A stretch of 64,000 nucleotides of DNA from Callipepla californica brunnescens (Eukaryota; Chordata; Aves; Galliformes; Odontophoridae). Numbering within the stretch: position 1 is the first letter of the stretch; the number at the start of each line of letters is the position of its first letter. A program made the translations under genes and the position numbers. Location: assembly GCA_023055505.1 (NCBI GenBank), contig JALIRH010000063.1, forward strand, positions 2,869,501 through 2,933,500, in the 5' to 3' direction. A model generated the notes under the pieces. That model was given only the letters and a program-made list of their open reading frames with translations. It made no database searches and was not told where the DNA came from. Shown one piece after another: positions 1 to 13,400 of the stretch.

Positions 1-3000
1 TCCCTTGCCCTGCCCTGCCTTCCCTAGCACTGCCATGCCTTCCCTAGCCCTGACCTGCCCTGCCTTCCTTTGCCCTGCCCTGCCCTGCCCTTCCTAGCCC
101 TGCCCTGCCCTCCTTAGCCCTGCCCTGCCCTTCCTTCCCTAGCCCTGCCCTGCCTTCCCTTGCCCTGCCTTGCCTTCCCTTGCCCTGCTCTGCCTTGCCT
201 TCCCTTGCTCTGCCCTGCATTCCCTGCCCTCCCTTGCCCTGCCCTGCTCTGTCTTCCCTTGCCCTGCCCTGCCCTGCCTTCCCTGCCCTGCCCTCCCTTG
301 CTCTGCCCTTCCCTCCTGTGCCTTGAAATGCCCTGCCCTCCCTAGACCTGCCCTGCCCTGTCTTCCCTAGAACTGCCCTGCCCTGCCCTGCCCTCCCTAG
401 CCCTGCACTGCCCTCCCTAGCCCAGCCCTGCCCTGCCTTCCCTAGCCCTGCCCTGCCTTCCCTTGCCCTGCCATGCCTTCCCTTGCCCTGCTCTGCAATG
501 CCTTCCCTTGCTCTGCCCTGCCTTCCCTGCCCTCTTTTGCCCTGACGTGCCCTGTCTTCCCTTGCCCTGCCCTGCCTTCACTCCCTTGCCCTGCCCTCCC
601 TAGCCCTGCCTTCCCTTGCCCTGCCCTGCCCTGCCTTCCCTTGCCCTGCCCTCCCTTCCCCTGCCCTGCCTTCTCTTGCCCTGCCCTGCCTTCCCTAGCA
701 CTGCCATGCCTTCCCTAGCCCTGCCCTGCCCAGCTTCCCTAGCCATGCCCTGCCCTGCCTTCTCTTTCCCTGCCCTGCCCTGCCATCCCTTGCCCTGCCC
801 TGCCTTCACTTGCCCTGCCCTGCCCTGCCCTCCTTTGCCCTGCCCTGCCCCGCAATCACTTGCCCTGCCCTGCCCCGCAATCACTTGCCCTGCCCTGCCC
901 AGCAATCCCTAGGCCTGCCCTGCCCCGCCTTCCCTTGCCCTGCCCTGCCCTGCCTTCCCTAGCCCTGCCCTGCACTCCCTTGCCCTACCCTGCCCTGCCC
1001 TCCCTTGCCCCGCCCTGCCCTCCCTTGCCCTTCCCTGCCTTCCTTTGCCCTGCCCTGCCCTGCCCTCCCTAGCCCTGCCCTGCCCTGCCTTCCCTAGCCC
1101 TGCCCTGCCCTGCCCTCCCTAGCCCTGCCCTGCCCTGCCTTCCCTTGCTCTGCCCTGCCCTGCCTTCCATAGCCCTGCGCGGCCATGCCTTCCCTAGCCA
1201 TGCCCTGTGCTGCCTTCCCAAGCCCTGCCCTGCCCTGACTTCTTTTGCCCTGCCCTGCCATCCCTTCACTTGCCCTGCCCTGCCCTCCCTTAAATAGCCC
1301 TGCCCTGCCCTCCCTTGCCCTGGCCTGTCTTCCCCTGCCCTCCCTTCCCTTGACCTGCTCTCCCTTCCCTTTCCCAGCCCTGCCTTGCCGTCCCTAGCCC
1401 TGCCCTGCCCTGCCTTCCCTAGCCCTGCCCTGCCCTGCCTTCCCTTGCCCTGCCCTGCCCTGCCTTCCCTAGCCCTGCCCTGACTTCCCTAGCCTTGCCC
1501 TGCCCTGCTTCCCTTGCCCTCCCCTTCTCTGCCGTCACTTTCCCTGCCCTGCCCTGCCATCCCTTGCCCTGCACTGCCTTCCCTAGCCCTGCCCTGCTCT
1601 CCCTTGCCCTGCCCTGCCCTGCCCTCCCTTGCCCTGCCCTGCCCTCCCTTGCCCAGCCCTGCCCTCCTTTGCCCTGCCTTGCCCTGCCCTCCCTAGCCCT
1701 GCCCTTCCCTGCCTTCCTTTGCCCTGCCCTGTTTTCCCTTGCCCTGCCATGCCTTCCCTTGCCCTGCCCTGCCCTCCCTTGCCCTTCCCTGCCTTGCCCT
1801 GCCCTGCCCTGCCGTCCCTAGCCCTGCCCTGCCCTGCCTTCCCTTTCCCTGCCCTACCCTGCCATCCCTTTCCCTGCCCTGCCTTCCCTTGCCTTGCCCT
1901 GCCTTCTCTTGCCTTGCCCTGCCCTGCATTCCCTAGCACTGCCCTGCCCTGCTGTCCCTAGCCCAGCCCTGCCCTGCCTTCCCTAGCCCTGCCCTGCCCT
2001 GCCCTCCCTTGCCCTGCCCTCCCTTGCCCTGCCTTGCCTTCCCTTGCCCTGCATTGCCTTCCCTTGCTCTGCCTAGCCCTGCCTTGCCCTGCCCTGCTTT
2101 CCCCTGCCCTGCCCTGCCTTCCCTTGCCCTGCCCTGCCCTGCCCTCCCTTGCCCTGCCCTGCCCCGCAATCCCTTGCACTACCCTGCCCTGTCTTCCCTT
2201 GACCTGCCCTGCCCTCCCTATCCCTGCCCTGCACTCCCTTGCCTTGCCCTGCCCTCACTTGCCTTGCCCTGCCTTCTTTTGCCCTGCCCTGCCCTGCCCT
2301 CCCTAGCCCTGCCCTGCCCTGCTTTCCCCTGCCCTGCCCTGCCCTGCCTTCCCTTGCCCTGCCCTCCCTTGCCCTGCCCAGCCTTCCCTTGCCCTGCCCT
2401 GCCTTCCCTAGCACTGCCATGCCTTCCCTAGACCTGCCCTGCCCTGCCTTCCTTTGCCCTGCCCTTCCCTGCCCTGCCCTCCCTTGCCCTGACCTGCCTT
2501 CCTTTGCCATACCGTGCCCTGCCCTCCCTAGCCCTGTTCTGCCCTGCCTTCCCTAGCCCTGCCCTGCCCTGCCCTTCCTAGCCCTGCCCTGCCTTTCCTA
2601 GCCCTGCCCTGCCCTTCCTAGCCCTGCCCTGCCCTCCTTAGCCCTGCCCTGTCCTGCCTTCCCTAGCCCTGCCCTGCCTTCCCTCTCCCTGCCTTGCGTT
2701 CCCTTGCCCTGCTCTGCCCTGCCTTTCCTTGCTCTGCCCTGCCTTCCCTGCCCTCCCTTGCCCTGCCCTGCTCTGTCTTCCCTTGCCCTGCCCTGCCCTG
2801 CCTTCCCTTGCCCTGCCCTCCTTTGTCCTGCCCCGCCTTCCTTTGCCGTGCCCTGCCCTGCCTTCCTTTGCCCTTCCCTGCCCTGCCCTCCCTTGCCCTG
2901 CCCTGCCCTCCTGTGCCCTGCCCTGCCCTGCCCTCCCTAGCCCTGCACTGCCCTCCCTAGCCCAGCCCTGCCCTGCCTTCCCTAGCCCTGCCCTGCCTTC

Positions 3001-4500
3001 CCTTGCCCTGCCATGCCTTCCCTTGCCCTGCTCTGCAATGCCTACCCTTGCTCTGCCCTGCCTTCCCTGCCCTCTCTTGCCCTGACTTGCCCTGTCTTCC
3101 CTTGCCCTGCCCTGCCTTCCCTCCCTTGTTCTGCCCTCCCTAGCCCTGCCTTCCCTTGCCCTGCTCTGCCCTGCCCTCCCTTGCCTTCCCCTGCCCTCCC
3201 TTGCCCTGCCCTGCCCCGCCTTCCCTAGCACTGCAATGCCCCGCCTTCCCTAGCCCTGCCCTGCCCTGCCTTCCCTAGCCCTGCCCTGCACTCCCTTGCC
3301 CTTCCCTGCCCTCACTTGCCTTGCCCTGCCTTCCTTTGCCCTGCCCTACCCTGCCCTCCCTAGCCCTGCCCTGCCCTGCCTTCCCTTGCCTTGCCCTGCC
3401 CTGCCTTCCCAAGCCTTGCCCTGCCCTGCCTTCACTTGCCCTGCCCTGTCCTGCCGTCCCTTGCCCTGCCCTGTCCTGTCTTCCCTAGCCCTGAACTTCC
3501 CTGCCTTCCCTAGCCCTGCCCTGCACTCCCTTGCCCTGCTCTGCCCTGCACTCCCTTGCCCTGCCCTGCACTCCCTTGCCCTGCCCTGCCCTGCACTCCC
3601 TTGCCCTGCCCTGCCTTCCCTAGCCCTGCTCTGCCCTGCCTACCCTTGCCCTGTCCTGCCTTCCCTAGCCCTGCTCTGCCCTGCCTACCCTTGCCCTGCC
3701 TTCACTTGCCCTGCCCTGCCTTCCCTTGCCCTGCCCTGCCTTCACTTGCCCTGCCCTGCCCTGCCCTCCCTTGCCCTGCCCTGCCTTGTAATCCCTTGCC
3801 CTACCCTGCTCCGCCTTCCCTAGCCCTGCCCTGCCCCGCCTTCCCTAGTACTGCCCTGCCCTGCCTTCCCTTGCCCTGCTCTGCCCTCCCTTGCCCTGCC
3901 CTGCCTTCCCTTGCTTTGCCCTGCCCTGCCCTCCCTTGCCCTGCCCTGCCCTCCCTTGCCCTGCCCTGCCTTCCCTTGCCCTGCCCTGCCCTGCCCTCCC
4001 TTGCCCTGCCCTGCCCTCCCTTGCCCAGCCCTGCCTTCCTTTGCCCTGCCCTGCCCTGCCCTCCCAAGCCCTGCTCTTCCCTGTCTTCCCTAGCCCTGCC
4101 TTGCCCTGCTTTCCGTAGCCCTGCCCTGCCCTGCCTTCCTTAGCCCTGCCCTGCCCTGCCCTCCCTTGCCCAGCCCTTTATTCCTTTGCCATACCCTGCC
4201 CTGCCCTCCCTAGCCCTGCCCTGCCCTGCCATGCCCTTCCTAGCCCTGCCCTGCCTTCCCTTGCCCTGCCCTGCCTTCCCTCGCCCTGCCCTGCCATCCC
4301 TTGCCCTTCCTTGCCTTTTCTAGCCCTGCGCTGTCCTGCCTTCCCTTGCTCTGCCCTGCCTTCCCTGCCTTCCCTTGCCCTGCCCTGCCCTCCCTTGCCC
4401 TGGCCTGCCTTGACCTGCCCTGCCTTCCCTAGCCTTGCCCTGCCCTTCCTTCCCTAGCCTTTCCCTGCCCTGCCGTCCCTAGCCCTGCCCAGCCCTGCCG
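1..4500. repeat. Left-most satellite segment with a dispersed 2.54 kb duplication
   Basis: This is ordinary pentamer satellite with many point variants. Part of it is duplicated within itself: the block from about 150 to 720 recurs at about 2,680 to 3,260. The landmark CTCTGCAATG lies at 491 and again at 3,031, a spacing of 2,540. The copies carry several substitutions and small indels, so this is an older duplication than those on the right side of the window. The word GCGCGGCC occurs once here, at 1,177. No gene is seen. Confidence 0.75.
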
Positions 4501-5880
4501 TCCCTAGCCCTGCCCTGCCCTGCCTTCCCTAGCCCTGCCCTGCCCTGCCTTCCCTTGCCCTGCCCTGCCCTGCCTTCCCTAACCCTGCCCTGCCTTCCCT
4601 AGCCTTCCCCAGCCCTGCTTCCCTTGCCTTCCCCTACTCTGCCGTCACTTTCCCTGCCCTGCCCTGCCATCCCTTGCCCTGCACTGCCTTCCCTTGCCCT
4701 TCCCTGCCTTCCCATGCCCTGCCCTCCCTAGCCCTGCCCTGTCCTGCCTTCCCTAGCCATGCCCTGTCCTGCCTTCCCTAGCCCTGCCCTGCCCTGCCTT
4801 CCGTAGCCCTGCCCTGCACTCCCTTGCCCTGCCCTGCCCTGCCCTCCCTTGCCCTGCCCTGCCCTCTCTTGCCCAGCCCTGCCTTCCTTAGCCCTGCCTT
4901 ACCCTGCCCTCCCTAGCCCTGCCCTTCCCTGCCTTCCTTTGCCCTGCCCTGTTTTCCCTTGCCCTGCCATGCCTTCCCTTGCCCTGCCCTGCCCTCCCTT
5001 GCCCTGCCCTGCCTTGCCCTGCCCTGCCCTGCCGTCCCTAGCATTGCCCTGCCCTGCCTTCCTTTTCCCTGCCCTACCCTGCCATCCCTTGCCCTTCCCT
5101 GCCTTCCCTAGCCCTGCCATGCTCTGCCTTCCCTAGCCCTGCCCTGCCTTCCCTAGCCCTGCCCTGCCTTCCCTTGCCTTGCCCTGCCTTCCCTTGCCTT
5201 GCCCTGCCCTGCCCTGCCTTCCCTAGCCCTGTCCTGCCCTGCCTTCCCTTGCCCTGCCCTGCCCTGCCTTCCCTAGCCCTGCCCTGCCTTCCCTAGCCTT
5301 GCCCTGCCCTGCTTCCCTTGCCCTCCCCTACTCTGCCGTCACTTTCCCTGCCCTGCCCTGCCATCCCTTGCCTTGCACTGCCTTCCCTTGCCCTTCCCTG
5401 CCTTCCCATGCCCTGCCCTCTCTAGCCCTGCCCTGTCCTACCTTCCCTAGCCCTGCCCTGTCCTGCCTTCCCTAGCCCTGCCCTGCCCTGCCTTCCCTAG
5501 CCCTGCCCTGCACTCCCTTGCCCTGCCCTGCCCTGCCCTCCCTTGCCCTGCCCTGCCCTCCCTTGCCCAGCCCTGCCTTCCTTAGCCCTGCCTTACCCTG
5601 CCCTCCCTAGCCCTGCCCTTCCCTGCCTTCCTTTGCACTGCCCTGTTTTCCCTTGCCCTGCCATGCCTTCCCTTGCCCTGCCCTGCCCTCCCTTGCCCTG
5701 CCCTGCCTTGCCCTGCCCTGCCCTGCCATCCCTAGCATTGCCCTGCCCTGCCTTCCCTTTCCTTGCCCTACCCTGCCATCCCTTGCCCTTCCCTGCCTTC
5801 CCTAGCCCTGCCATGCTCTGCCTTCCCTAGCCCTGCCCTGCCTTCCCTTGCCTTGCCCTGCCTTCCCTTGCCTTGCCCTG
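4501..5880. repeat. Tandem pair with about 694 bp period
   Basis: Two adjacent copies run roughly 4,501-5,194 and 5,195-5,880. The landmark GCCGTCACTT is at 4,641 and its counterpart starts at 5,335, giving a spacing of 694. A third, more distant relative of this block starts near 1,495, with the same landmark at 1,531. The two copies differ by scattered substitutions. Boundaries are approximate because the flanks are themselves satellite. Confidence 0.75.
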
Positions 5881-6090
5881 CCCTGCATTCCCTAGCACTG
5901 CCCTGCCCTGCTGTCCCTAGCCCAGCCCTGCCCTGCCTTCCCTAGCCCTGCCCTGCCCTGCCCTCCCTTGCCCTGCCCTCCATTGCCCTGCCTTGCCTTC
6001 CCTTGCCCTGAATTGCCTTCCCTTGCTCTGCCTAGCCCTGCCTTGCCCTGCCCTGCTTTCCCCTGCCCTGCCCTGCCTTCCCTTGCCCTG

Positions 6091-8279
6091 CCCTGCCCTG
6101 CCTTCCCTTGCCCTTCCCTCCCTTCCCCTGCCCTGCCTTCTCTTGCCCTGCCCTGCCTTCCCTAGCACTGCCATGCCTTCCCTAGCCCTGCTCTGCCCAG
6201 CTTCCCTAGCCATGCCCTGCCCTGCCTTCTCTTTCCTTGCCCTGCCCTGCCTTCCCTTGCCCTGCCCTGCCCTGCACTCCGTTGCCCGGCCCTGCCCCGC
6301 AATCACTTGCCCTGCCCTGCCCCGCAATCACTTGCCCTGCCCTGCCCAGCAATCCCTAGCCCTGCCCTGCCCCGCCTTCCCTTGCCCTGCCCTGCCCTGC
6401 CTTCCCTAGCCCTGCCCTGCCCTAACGTCCCTAGCCCTGCCCTGCCCTCCCTAGCCCTGCCTTCCCTTGCCCTTCCCTGCCTTCCTTTGCACTGCGCTGC
6501 CCTGCCCTCCCTAGCCCTGCCCTGCCTTCCCTAGCCCTGCCCTGCCCTGCCCTCCCTAGCCCTGCCCTGCCCTGCCTTCCCTTGCCCTGCCCTGCCCTGC
6601 CTTCCATAGCCCTGCGCGGCCATGCCTTCCCTAGCCATGCCCTGCGCTGCCTTCCCAAGCCCTGCCCTGCCCTGCCCTCCCTAGCCCTGCCCTGCCATCC
6701 CTTCACTTGCCCTGCCCTGCCCTCCCTTACCTAGCCCTGCCCTGCCCTCCCTTGCCCTGGCCTGCCTTCCCCTGCCCTCCCTTCCCTTGCCCTACTCTCC
6801 CTTCTCTTTCCCAGCCCTGCCCTGCCTTCCCTAGCCCTGCCCTGCCCTGCCTTCCCTAGCCCTGCCCTGCCCTGCCTACCCTTGCCCTGCCCTGCCTTCA
6901 CTTGCACTGCCCTGCCCTGCCCTCCCATGCCCTGCCCTGCCCCGCAATCCCTAGCCCTGCCCTTCCCTGCCTTACCTAGCCCTGCCCTGCCCTGCCTTCC
7001 CTAGCCCTGCCCTGCCCTGCCTTCCCTTGCCCTGCCCTGCCTTCTCTTGCCCTGTCCTGCCTTCACTTGCCCTGCCCTGCCCTGCCCTCCCTTGCCCTGC
7101 CCTGCCTCGTAATCCCTTGCCCAAACCTGCCCCGCATTCCCTAGCCCTGCCCTGCCCCGCCTTCCCTAGCCCTGCCCTGCCCTGCCTTCCCTTGCCCTTC
7201 CCTCCCTTCCCCTGCCCTGCCTTCTCTTGCCCTGCCCTGCCTTCCCTAGCACTGCCATGCCTTCCCTAGCCCTGCTCTGCCCAGCTTCCCTAGCCATGCC
7301 CTGCCCTGCCTTCTCTTTCCTTGCCCTGCCCTGCCTTCCCTTGCCCTGCCCTGCCCTGCACTCCGTTGCCCGGCCCTGCCCCGCAATCACTTGCCCTGCC
7401 CTGCCCCGCAATCACTTGCCCTGCCCTGCCCAGCAATCCCTAGCCCTGCCCTGCCCCGCCTTCCCTTGCCCTGCCCTGCCCTGCCTTCCCTAGCCCTGCC
7501 CTGCCCTAACGTCCCTAGCCCTGCCCTGCCCTCCCTAGCCCTGCCTTCCCTTGCCCTTCCCTGCCTTCCTTTGCACTGCGCTGCCCTGCCCTCCCTAGCC
7601 CTGCCCTGCCTTCCCTAGCCCTGCCCTGCCCTGCCCTCCCTAGCCCTGCCCTGCCCTGCCTTCCCTTGCCCTGCCCTGCCCTGCCTTCCATAGCCCTGCG
7701 CGGCCATGCCTTCCCTAGCCATGCCCTGCGCTGCCTTCCCAAGCCCTGCCCTGCCCTGCCCTCCCTAGCCCTGCCCTGCCATCCCTTCACTTGCCCTGCC
7801 CTGCCCTCCCTTACCTAGCCCTGCCCTGCCCTCCCTTGCCCTGGCCTGCCTTCCCCTGCCCTCCCTTCCCTTGCCCTACTCTCCCTTCTCTTTCCCAGCC
7901 CTGCCCTGCCTTCCCTAGCCCTGCCCTGCCCTGCCTTCCCTAGCCCTGCCCTGCCCTGCCTACCCTTGCCCTGCCCTGCCTTCACTTGCACTGCCCTGCC
8001 CTGCCCTCCCATGCCCTGCCCTGCCCCGCAATCCCTAGCCCTGCCCTTCTCTGCCTTACCTAGCCCTGCCCTGCCCTGCCTTCCCTAGCCCTGCCCTGCC
8101 CTGCCTTCCCTTGCCCTGCCCTGCCTTCTCTTGCCCTGTCCTTCCTTCACTTGCCCTGCCCTGCCCTGCCCTCCCTTGCCCTGCCCTGCCTCGTAATCCC
8201 TTGCCCAAACCTGCCCCGCATTCCCTAGCCCTGCCCTGCCCCGCCTTCCCTAGCCCTGCCCTGCCCTGCCTTCCCTTGC
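6091..8279. repeat. Tandem pair with 1,084 bp period, near identical
   Basis: The copies run about 6,091-7,174 and 7,175-8,258, with the match trailing to about 8,279. The landmark CCTAGCACTG is at 6,161 and 7,245, and GCGCGGCC is at 6,614 and 7,698; both spacings are 1,084. I noticed only a few differences by eye, for example CCTTCCCTG near 6,965 against CCTTCTCTG near 8,049. The similarity points to a recent duplication. The period is not a multiple of five, so the pentamer phase shifts by one base inside the unit. Confidence 0.88.
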
Positions 8280-9960
8280 CCTGCTCTGCCCTCCCTTGCC
8301 CTGCCCTGCCTTCCCTTGCCCTGCTCTGCCCTGCCCTCCCTTGCCCTGCCCTGCCCTCCCATGCCCAGCCCTGTCTTTTTTTGCCCTGCCCTGCCCTGCC
8401 CTCCCTAGCCCTGCCCTTCCCTGCCTTCCCTAGCCCTGCCTTGCCCTGCCTTCCCTAGCCCTGCCCTGCCCTGCCTTCCTTTGCCCTGCCCTGCCCTGCC
8501 AACCCTTGCCCTGACCTTCCTTCCTTTGCCATACCCTGCCCTGCCCTCCCTAGCCCTGTTCTGCCCTGTCTTCCCTAGCCCTGCCCTGCCCTGCCATGCC
8601 CTTCCTAGCCCTGCACTGCCTTCCCTAGCCCTGCCCTGTCTTCCCTCGCCCTGCCCTGCCATCCCTTGCCCTGCCTTGCCTTCCCTAGCCCTGCTCTGTC
8701 CTGCCTTCCCTTCCTCTGCCCTGCCTTCCCTGCCTTCCGTTGCCCTGCCCTGCCCTCCCTTGCCCTGGCCTGCCTTGACCTGCCCTGCCTTCCCTAGCCT
8801 TGCCCTGCCCTTCCTTCCCTAGCCTTGCCCTGCCCTGCCGTCCGTAGCCCTGCCCTGCCCTGCCGTCCCTAGCCCTGCCCTGCCCTGCCTTCCCTAGCCT
8901 TGCCCTGCCCTTCCTTCCCTAGCCTTGCCCTGCCCTGCCGTCCGTAGCCCTGCCCTGCCCTGCCTTCCCTAGCCCTGCTCTGCCCTGCCTACCCTTGCCC
9001 TGTCCCGCCTTCCATAGCCCTGCTCTGCCCTGCCTACCCTTGCCCTGTCCTGCCTTCCTATGCCCTGCCCTGCCTTCCCTTGCCCTGCCCTGCCTTCACT
9101 TGCCCTGCCCTGCCCTGCCCTCCCTTGCCCTGCCCTGCCTCGTAATCCCTTGCCCAAACCTGCCCCGCCTTCCCTAGCCCTGCCCTGCCCCGCCTTCCCT
9201 AGCCCTGCCCTGCCCTGCCCTCCCTTGCCCTGCCCTGCCTCGTAATCCCTTGCCCAAACCTGCCCCGCCTTCCCTAGCCCTGCCCTGCCCCGCCTTCCCT
9301 AGCCCTGCCCTGCCCTGCCTTCCCTTGCCCTGCTCTGCCCTGCCCTCCCTTGCCCTGCCCTGCCCTCCCATGCCCAGCCCTGTCTTCCTTTGCCCTGCCC
9401 TGCCCTGCCCTCCCTAGCCCTGCCCTTCCCTGCCTTCCCTAGCCCTGCCTTGCCCTGCCTTCCCTAGCCCTGCCCTGCCCTGCCTTCCTTTGCCCTGCCC
9501 TGCCCTGCCAACCCTTGCCCTGACCTTCCTTCCTTTGCCATACCCTGCCCTGCCCTCCCTAGCCCTGTTCTGCCCTGTCTTCCCTAGCCCTGCCCTGCCC
9601 TGCCATGCCCTTCCTAGCCCTGCCCTGACTTCCCTAGCCCTGCCCTGCCTTCCCTCGCCCTGCCCTGCCATCCCTTGCCCTGCCTTGCCTTCCCTAGCCC
9701 TGCTCTGTCCTGCCTTCCCTTCCTCTGCCCTGCCTTCCCTGCCTTCCGTTGCCCTGCCCTGCCCTCCCTTGCCCTGGCCTGCCTTGACCTGCCCTGCCTT
9801 CCCTAGCCTTGCCCTGCCCTGCCGTCCGTAGCCCTGCCCTGCCCTGCCGTCCCTAGCCCTGCCCTGCCCTGCCTTCCCTAGCCTTGCCCTGCCCTTCCTT
9901 CCCTAGCCTTGCCCTGCCCTGCCGTCCGTAGCCCTGCCCTGCCCTTCCTTCCCTTGCCCT
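8270..9960. repeat. Tandem pair with about 1,009 bp period
   Basis: The block near 8,405-8,820 recurs at 9,414-9,830 with a spacing of 1,009. After about 8,815 the spacing falls to 984, because one 25-base step (five pentamers) is missing in the second copy. This shows that array length changes by whole pentamer multiples. The copies share rare words such as the CCATACCCTG segment and a CCAACCC segment. No gene is seen. Confidence 0.8.
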
Positions 9961-10439
9961 GCCCTGCCCTGCCTTCCCTAGCCCTGCCCTGCCTTCCCTA
10001 GCCCTCCCCTGCCCTGCTTCCCTTGCCCTCCCCTACTCTGCCGTCACATTCCCTGCCCTGCCCTGCCATCCCTTGCCCTGCCCTGCCTTCCTTTGCCCAA
10101 CCTTGCCCTGCCCTCCCTAGCCCTGCCCTGCCTTGCCCTGCCCTGCCCTGCCGTCCCTAGCCCTGCCCTGCCTTGCCCTGCCCTGCCCTGCCGTCCCTAG
10201 CCCTGCCCTGCCATGCCTTCATTTTCCCTGCCCTACCCTGCCATCCATTGCCCTTCCCTGCCTTCCTGTGCCCTGCCCTGTCCTGCCTTCCCTAGCCCTG
10301 CTCTGCCCTGCCTTCCCTAGCCCTGCTCTGCCCTGCCTTCCCTAGACCTGCCCTGCTCTGCCTTCCCTAGCCCTGCCCTGCCTTCCCTTGCCTTGCCCTG
10401 CCTTCCCTTGCCTTGCCCTGCCCTGCATTACCTAGCACT

Positions 10440-13400
10440 GCCCTGCCCTGCTGTCCCTAGCCCAGCCCTTCCCTGCCTTCCCTAGCCCTGCCCTGCCCTG
10501 CCCTCCCTTGCCCTGCCCTCCCTTGCCCTGCCTTGCCTTCCCTTCCCCTGCATTGCCTTCCCTTGCTCTGCCTATCCCTGCCTTGACCTGTCCTGCATTC
10601 CCCTGCCCTGCCCTGCCTTCCCTTGCCCTGCCCTGCCCTGCCTTCCCTTGCACTGCCCTCCCTTCCCCTGCCCATCCTTCCCTTGCCCTGCCCTGCCTTC
10701 CCTCGCACTGCCATGCCTTCCCTAGCCCTGCCCTGCCCAGCTTCCCTAGCCATGCCCTGCCCTGCCTTCTCTTTCCCTGCCCTGCCCTGCCATCCCTTGC
10801 CCTGCCCTGTCTTCACTTGCCCTGCCCTGACCCGCAATCACTTGCCCTGCCCTGCCCAGCAATCCCTAGCCCTGCCCTGCCCCGCCTTCCCTTGCCCTGC
10901 CCTGCCCTGCCTTCCCTAGCCCTGCCCTGCACTCCCTTGCCCTACCCTGCCCTGCCCTCCCTTGCCCTTCCCTGCCTTCCTTTGCCCTGCCCTGCCCTGC
11001 CCTCCCTAGCCCTGCCCTGCCCTGCCTTCCCTAGCCCTGCCCTGCCCTGCCCTCCCTAGCCCTGCCCTGCCCTGCCTTCCCTTGACCTGCCCTGCCCTGC
11101 CTTCCCTAGCCCTGCGCGGCCATGTCTTCCCTAGCCATGCCCTGCGCTGCCTTCCCAAGCCCTGCCCTGCCCTGACTTCTTTTGCCCTGCCCTGCCCTCC
11201 CTTACCTAGCCCTGCCCTGCCCTCCCTTGCCCTGGCCTGCCTTCCTTTGCCCTCCCTTCCCTTGTCCTGCTCTCCCTTCCCTTGCCCTGCCCTGCCCTGC
11301 CTTCCCTAGCCCTGCCCTGCCCTGCCTTCCCTAGCCCTGCCCTGCCCTGCCTACCCTTGCCCTGTCCTGCCTTCCCTTGCCCTGCCCTGCCTTCCCTTGC
11401 CCTGCCCTGCCTTCACTTGCTCTGCCCTGCCCTGCCCTCCCTAGCCCTGCCCTGCACTCCCTTGCCCTGCCCTGCCCTGCCCTCCCTTGCCCTGCCTTCC
11501 CTAGCCCTGCCCTGCCTTCCCTTGCCCTGCGCTGCAATGCCCTCCCCTGCCCTGCCCTGTCCTGCCCTCCCTTGCCCTACCCTGTCCTGCCTTCCCTAAC
11601 CCTGCCCTGCCCTGCCTTCTGTAGCCCTGCCCTGCTCTGCCTTCCCTAGACCTGCCCTGCCCTGCCTTCCCTAGCCCTGCCCTGCCCTACCGTCCCTAGC
11701 CCTGCCCTGCCCTGCCTTCCCTAGCCCTGCCCTGCCCTGCTTCCCTTGCCATGCCCTGCCCTGCCTTCCCTTTCCCTGCCCTGCCCTGCCTTCCTGTGCC
11801 CTGCCCTGCCCTGCCCTCCCTAGCCCTGCCCTGCCCTGCCTTCCCTAGCCCTACCCTGCCCCGCATTCCCTAGCCCTGCCCTGCCCTGCCTTCCCTAGAC
11901 CTGCCCGGCACTCCCTTGCCCTGCCCTGCCCTTCCCTCCCTTGCCCTGCCCTGCCCTCCCGTGCCTTGCCCTGCCTTCCTTTGCCCTGCGCTGCCCTGCT
12001 GTCCCTAGCCCAGCCCTTCCCTGCCTTCCCTAGCCCTGCCCTGCCCTGCCCTCCCTTGCCCTGCCCTCCCTTGCCCTGCCTTGCCTTCCCTTCCCCTGCA
12101 TTGCCTTCCCTTGCTCTGCCTATCCCTGCCTTGACCTGTCCTGCATTCCCCTGCCCTGCCCTGCCTTCCCTTGCCCTGCCCTGCCCTGCCTTCCCTTGCA
12201 CTGCCCTCCCTTCCCCTGCCCATCCTTCCCTTGCCCTGCCCTGCCTTCCCTCGCACTGCCATGCCTTCCCTAGCCCTGCCCTGCCCAGCTTCCCTAGCCA
12301 TGCCCTGCCCTGCCTTCTCTTTCCCTGCCCTGCCCTGCCATAACTTGCCCTGCCCTGTCTTCACTTGCCCTGCCCTGCCCCGCAATCACTTGCCCTGCCC
12401 TGCCCAGCAATCCCTAGCCCTGCCCTGCCCCGCCTTCCCTTGCCCTGCCCTGCCCTGCCTTCCCTAGCCCTGCCCTGCACTCCCTTGCCCTACCCTGCCC
12501 TGCCCTCCCTTGCCCTGCCCTGCCCTCCCTTGCCCTTCCCTGCCTTCCTTTGCCCTGCCCTGCCCTGCCCTCCCTAGCCCTGCCCTGCCCTGCCTTCCCT
12601 AGCCCTGCCCTGCCCTGCCCTCCCTAGCCCTGCCCTGCCCTGCCTTCCCTTGACCTGCCCTGCCCTGCCTTCCCTAGCCCTGCGCGGCCATGTCTTCCCT
12701 AGCCATGCCCTGCGCTGCCTTCCCAAGCCCTGCCCTGCCCTGCCTTCCCTAGCCCTGCCCTGCCCTCCCTAGCCCTGCCCTGCCCTGCCTTCCCTTGACC
12801 TGCCCTGCCCTGCCTTCCCTAGCCCTGCGCGGCCATGTCTTCCCTAGCCATGCCCTGCGCTGCCTTCCCAAGCCCTGCCCTGCCCTGCCTTCCCTAGCCC
12901 TGCCCTGCCCTCCCTTACCTAGCCCTGCCCTGCCCTCCCTTGCCCTGGCCTGCCTTCCTTTGCCCTCCCTTCCCTTGTCCTGCTCTCCCTTCCCTTGCCC
13001 TGCCCTGCCCTGCCTTCCCTAGCCCTGCCCTGCCCTGCCTTCTCTAGCCCTGCCCTGCCCTGCCTACCCTTGCCCTGTCCTGCCTTCCCTTGCCCTGCCC
13101 TGCCTTCCCTTGCCCTGCCCTGCCTTCACTTGCTCTGCCCTGCCCTGCCCTCCCTAGCCCTGCCCTGCACTCCCTTGCCCTGCCCTGCCCTGCCCTCCCT
13201 TGCCCTGCCTTCCCTAGCCCTGCCCTGCCTTCCCTTGCCCTGCGCTGCAATGCCCTCCCCTGCCCTGCCCTGTCCTGCCCTCCCTTGCTATACCCTGTCC
13301 TGCCTTCCCTAACCCTGCCATGCCCTGCCTTCTGTAGCCCTGCCCTGCTCTGCCTTCCCTAGACCTGCCCTGCCCTGCCTTCCCTAGCCCTGCCCTGCCC

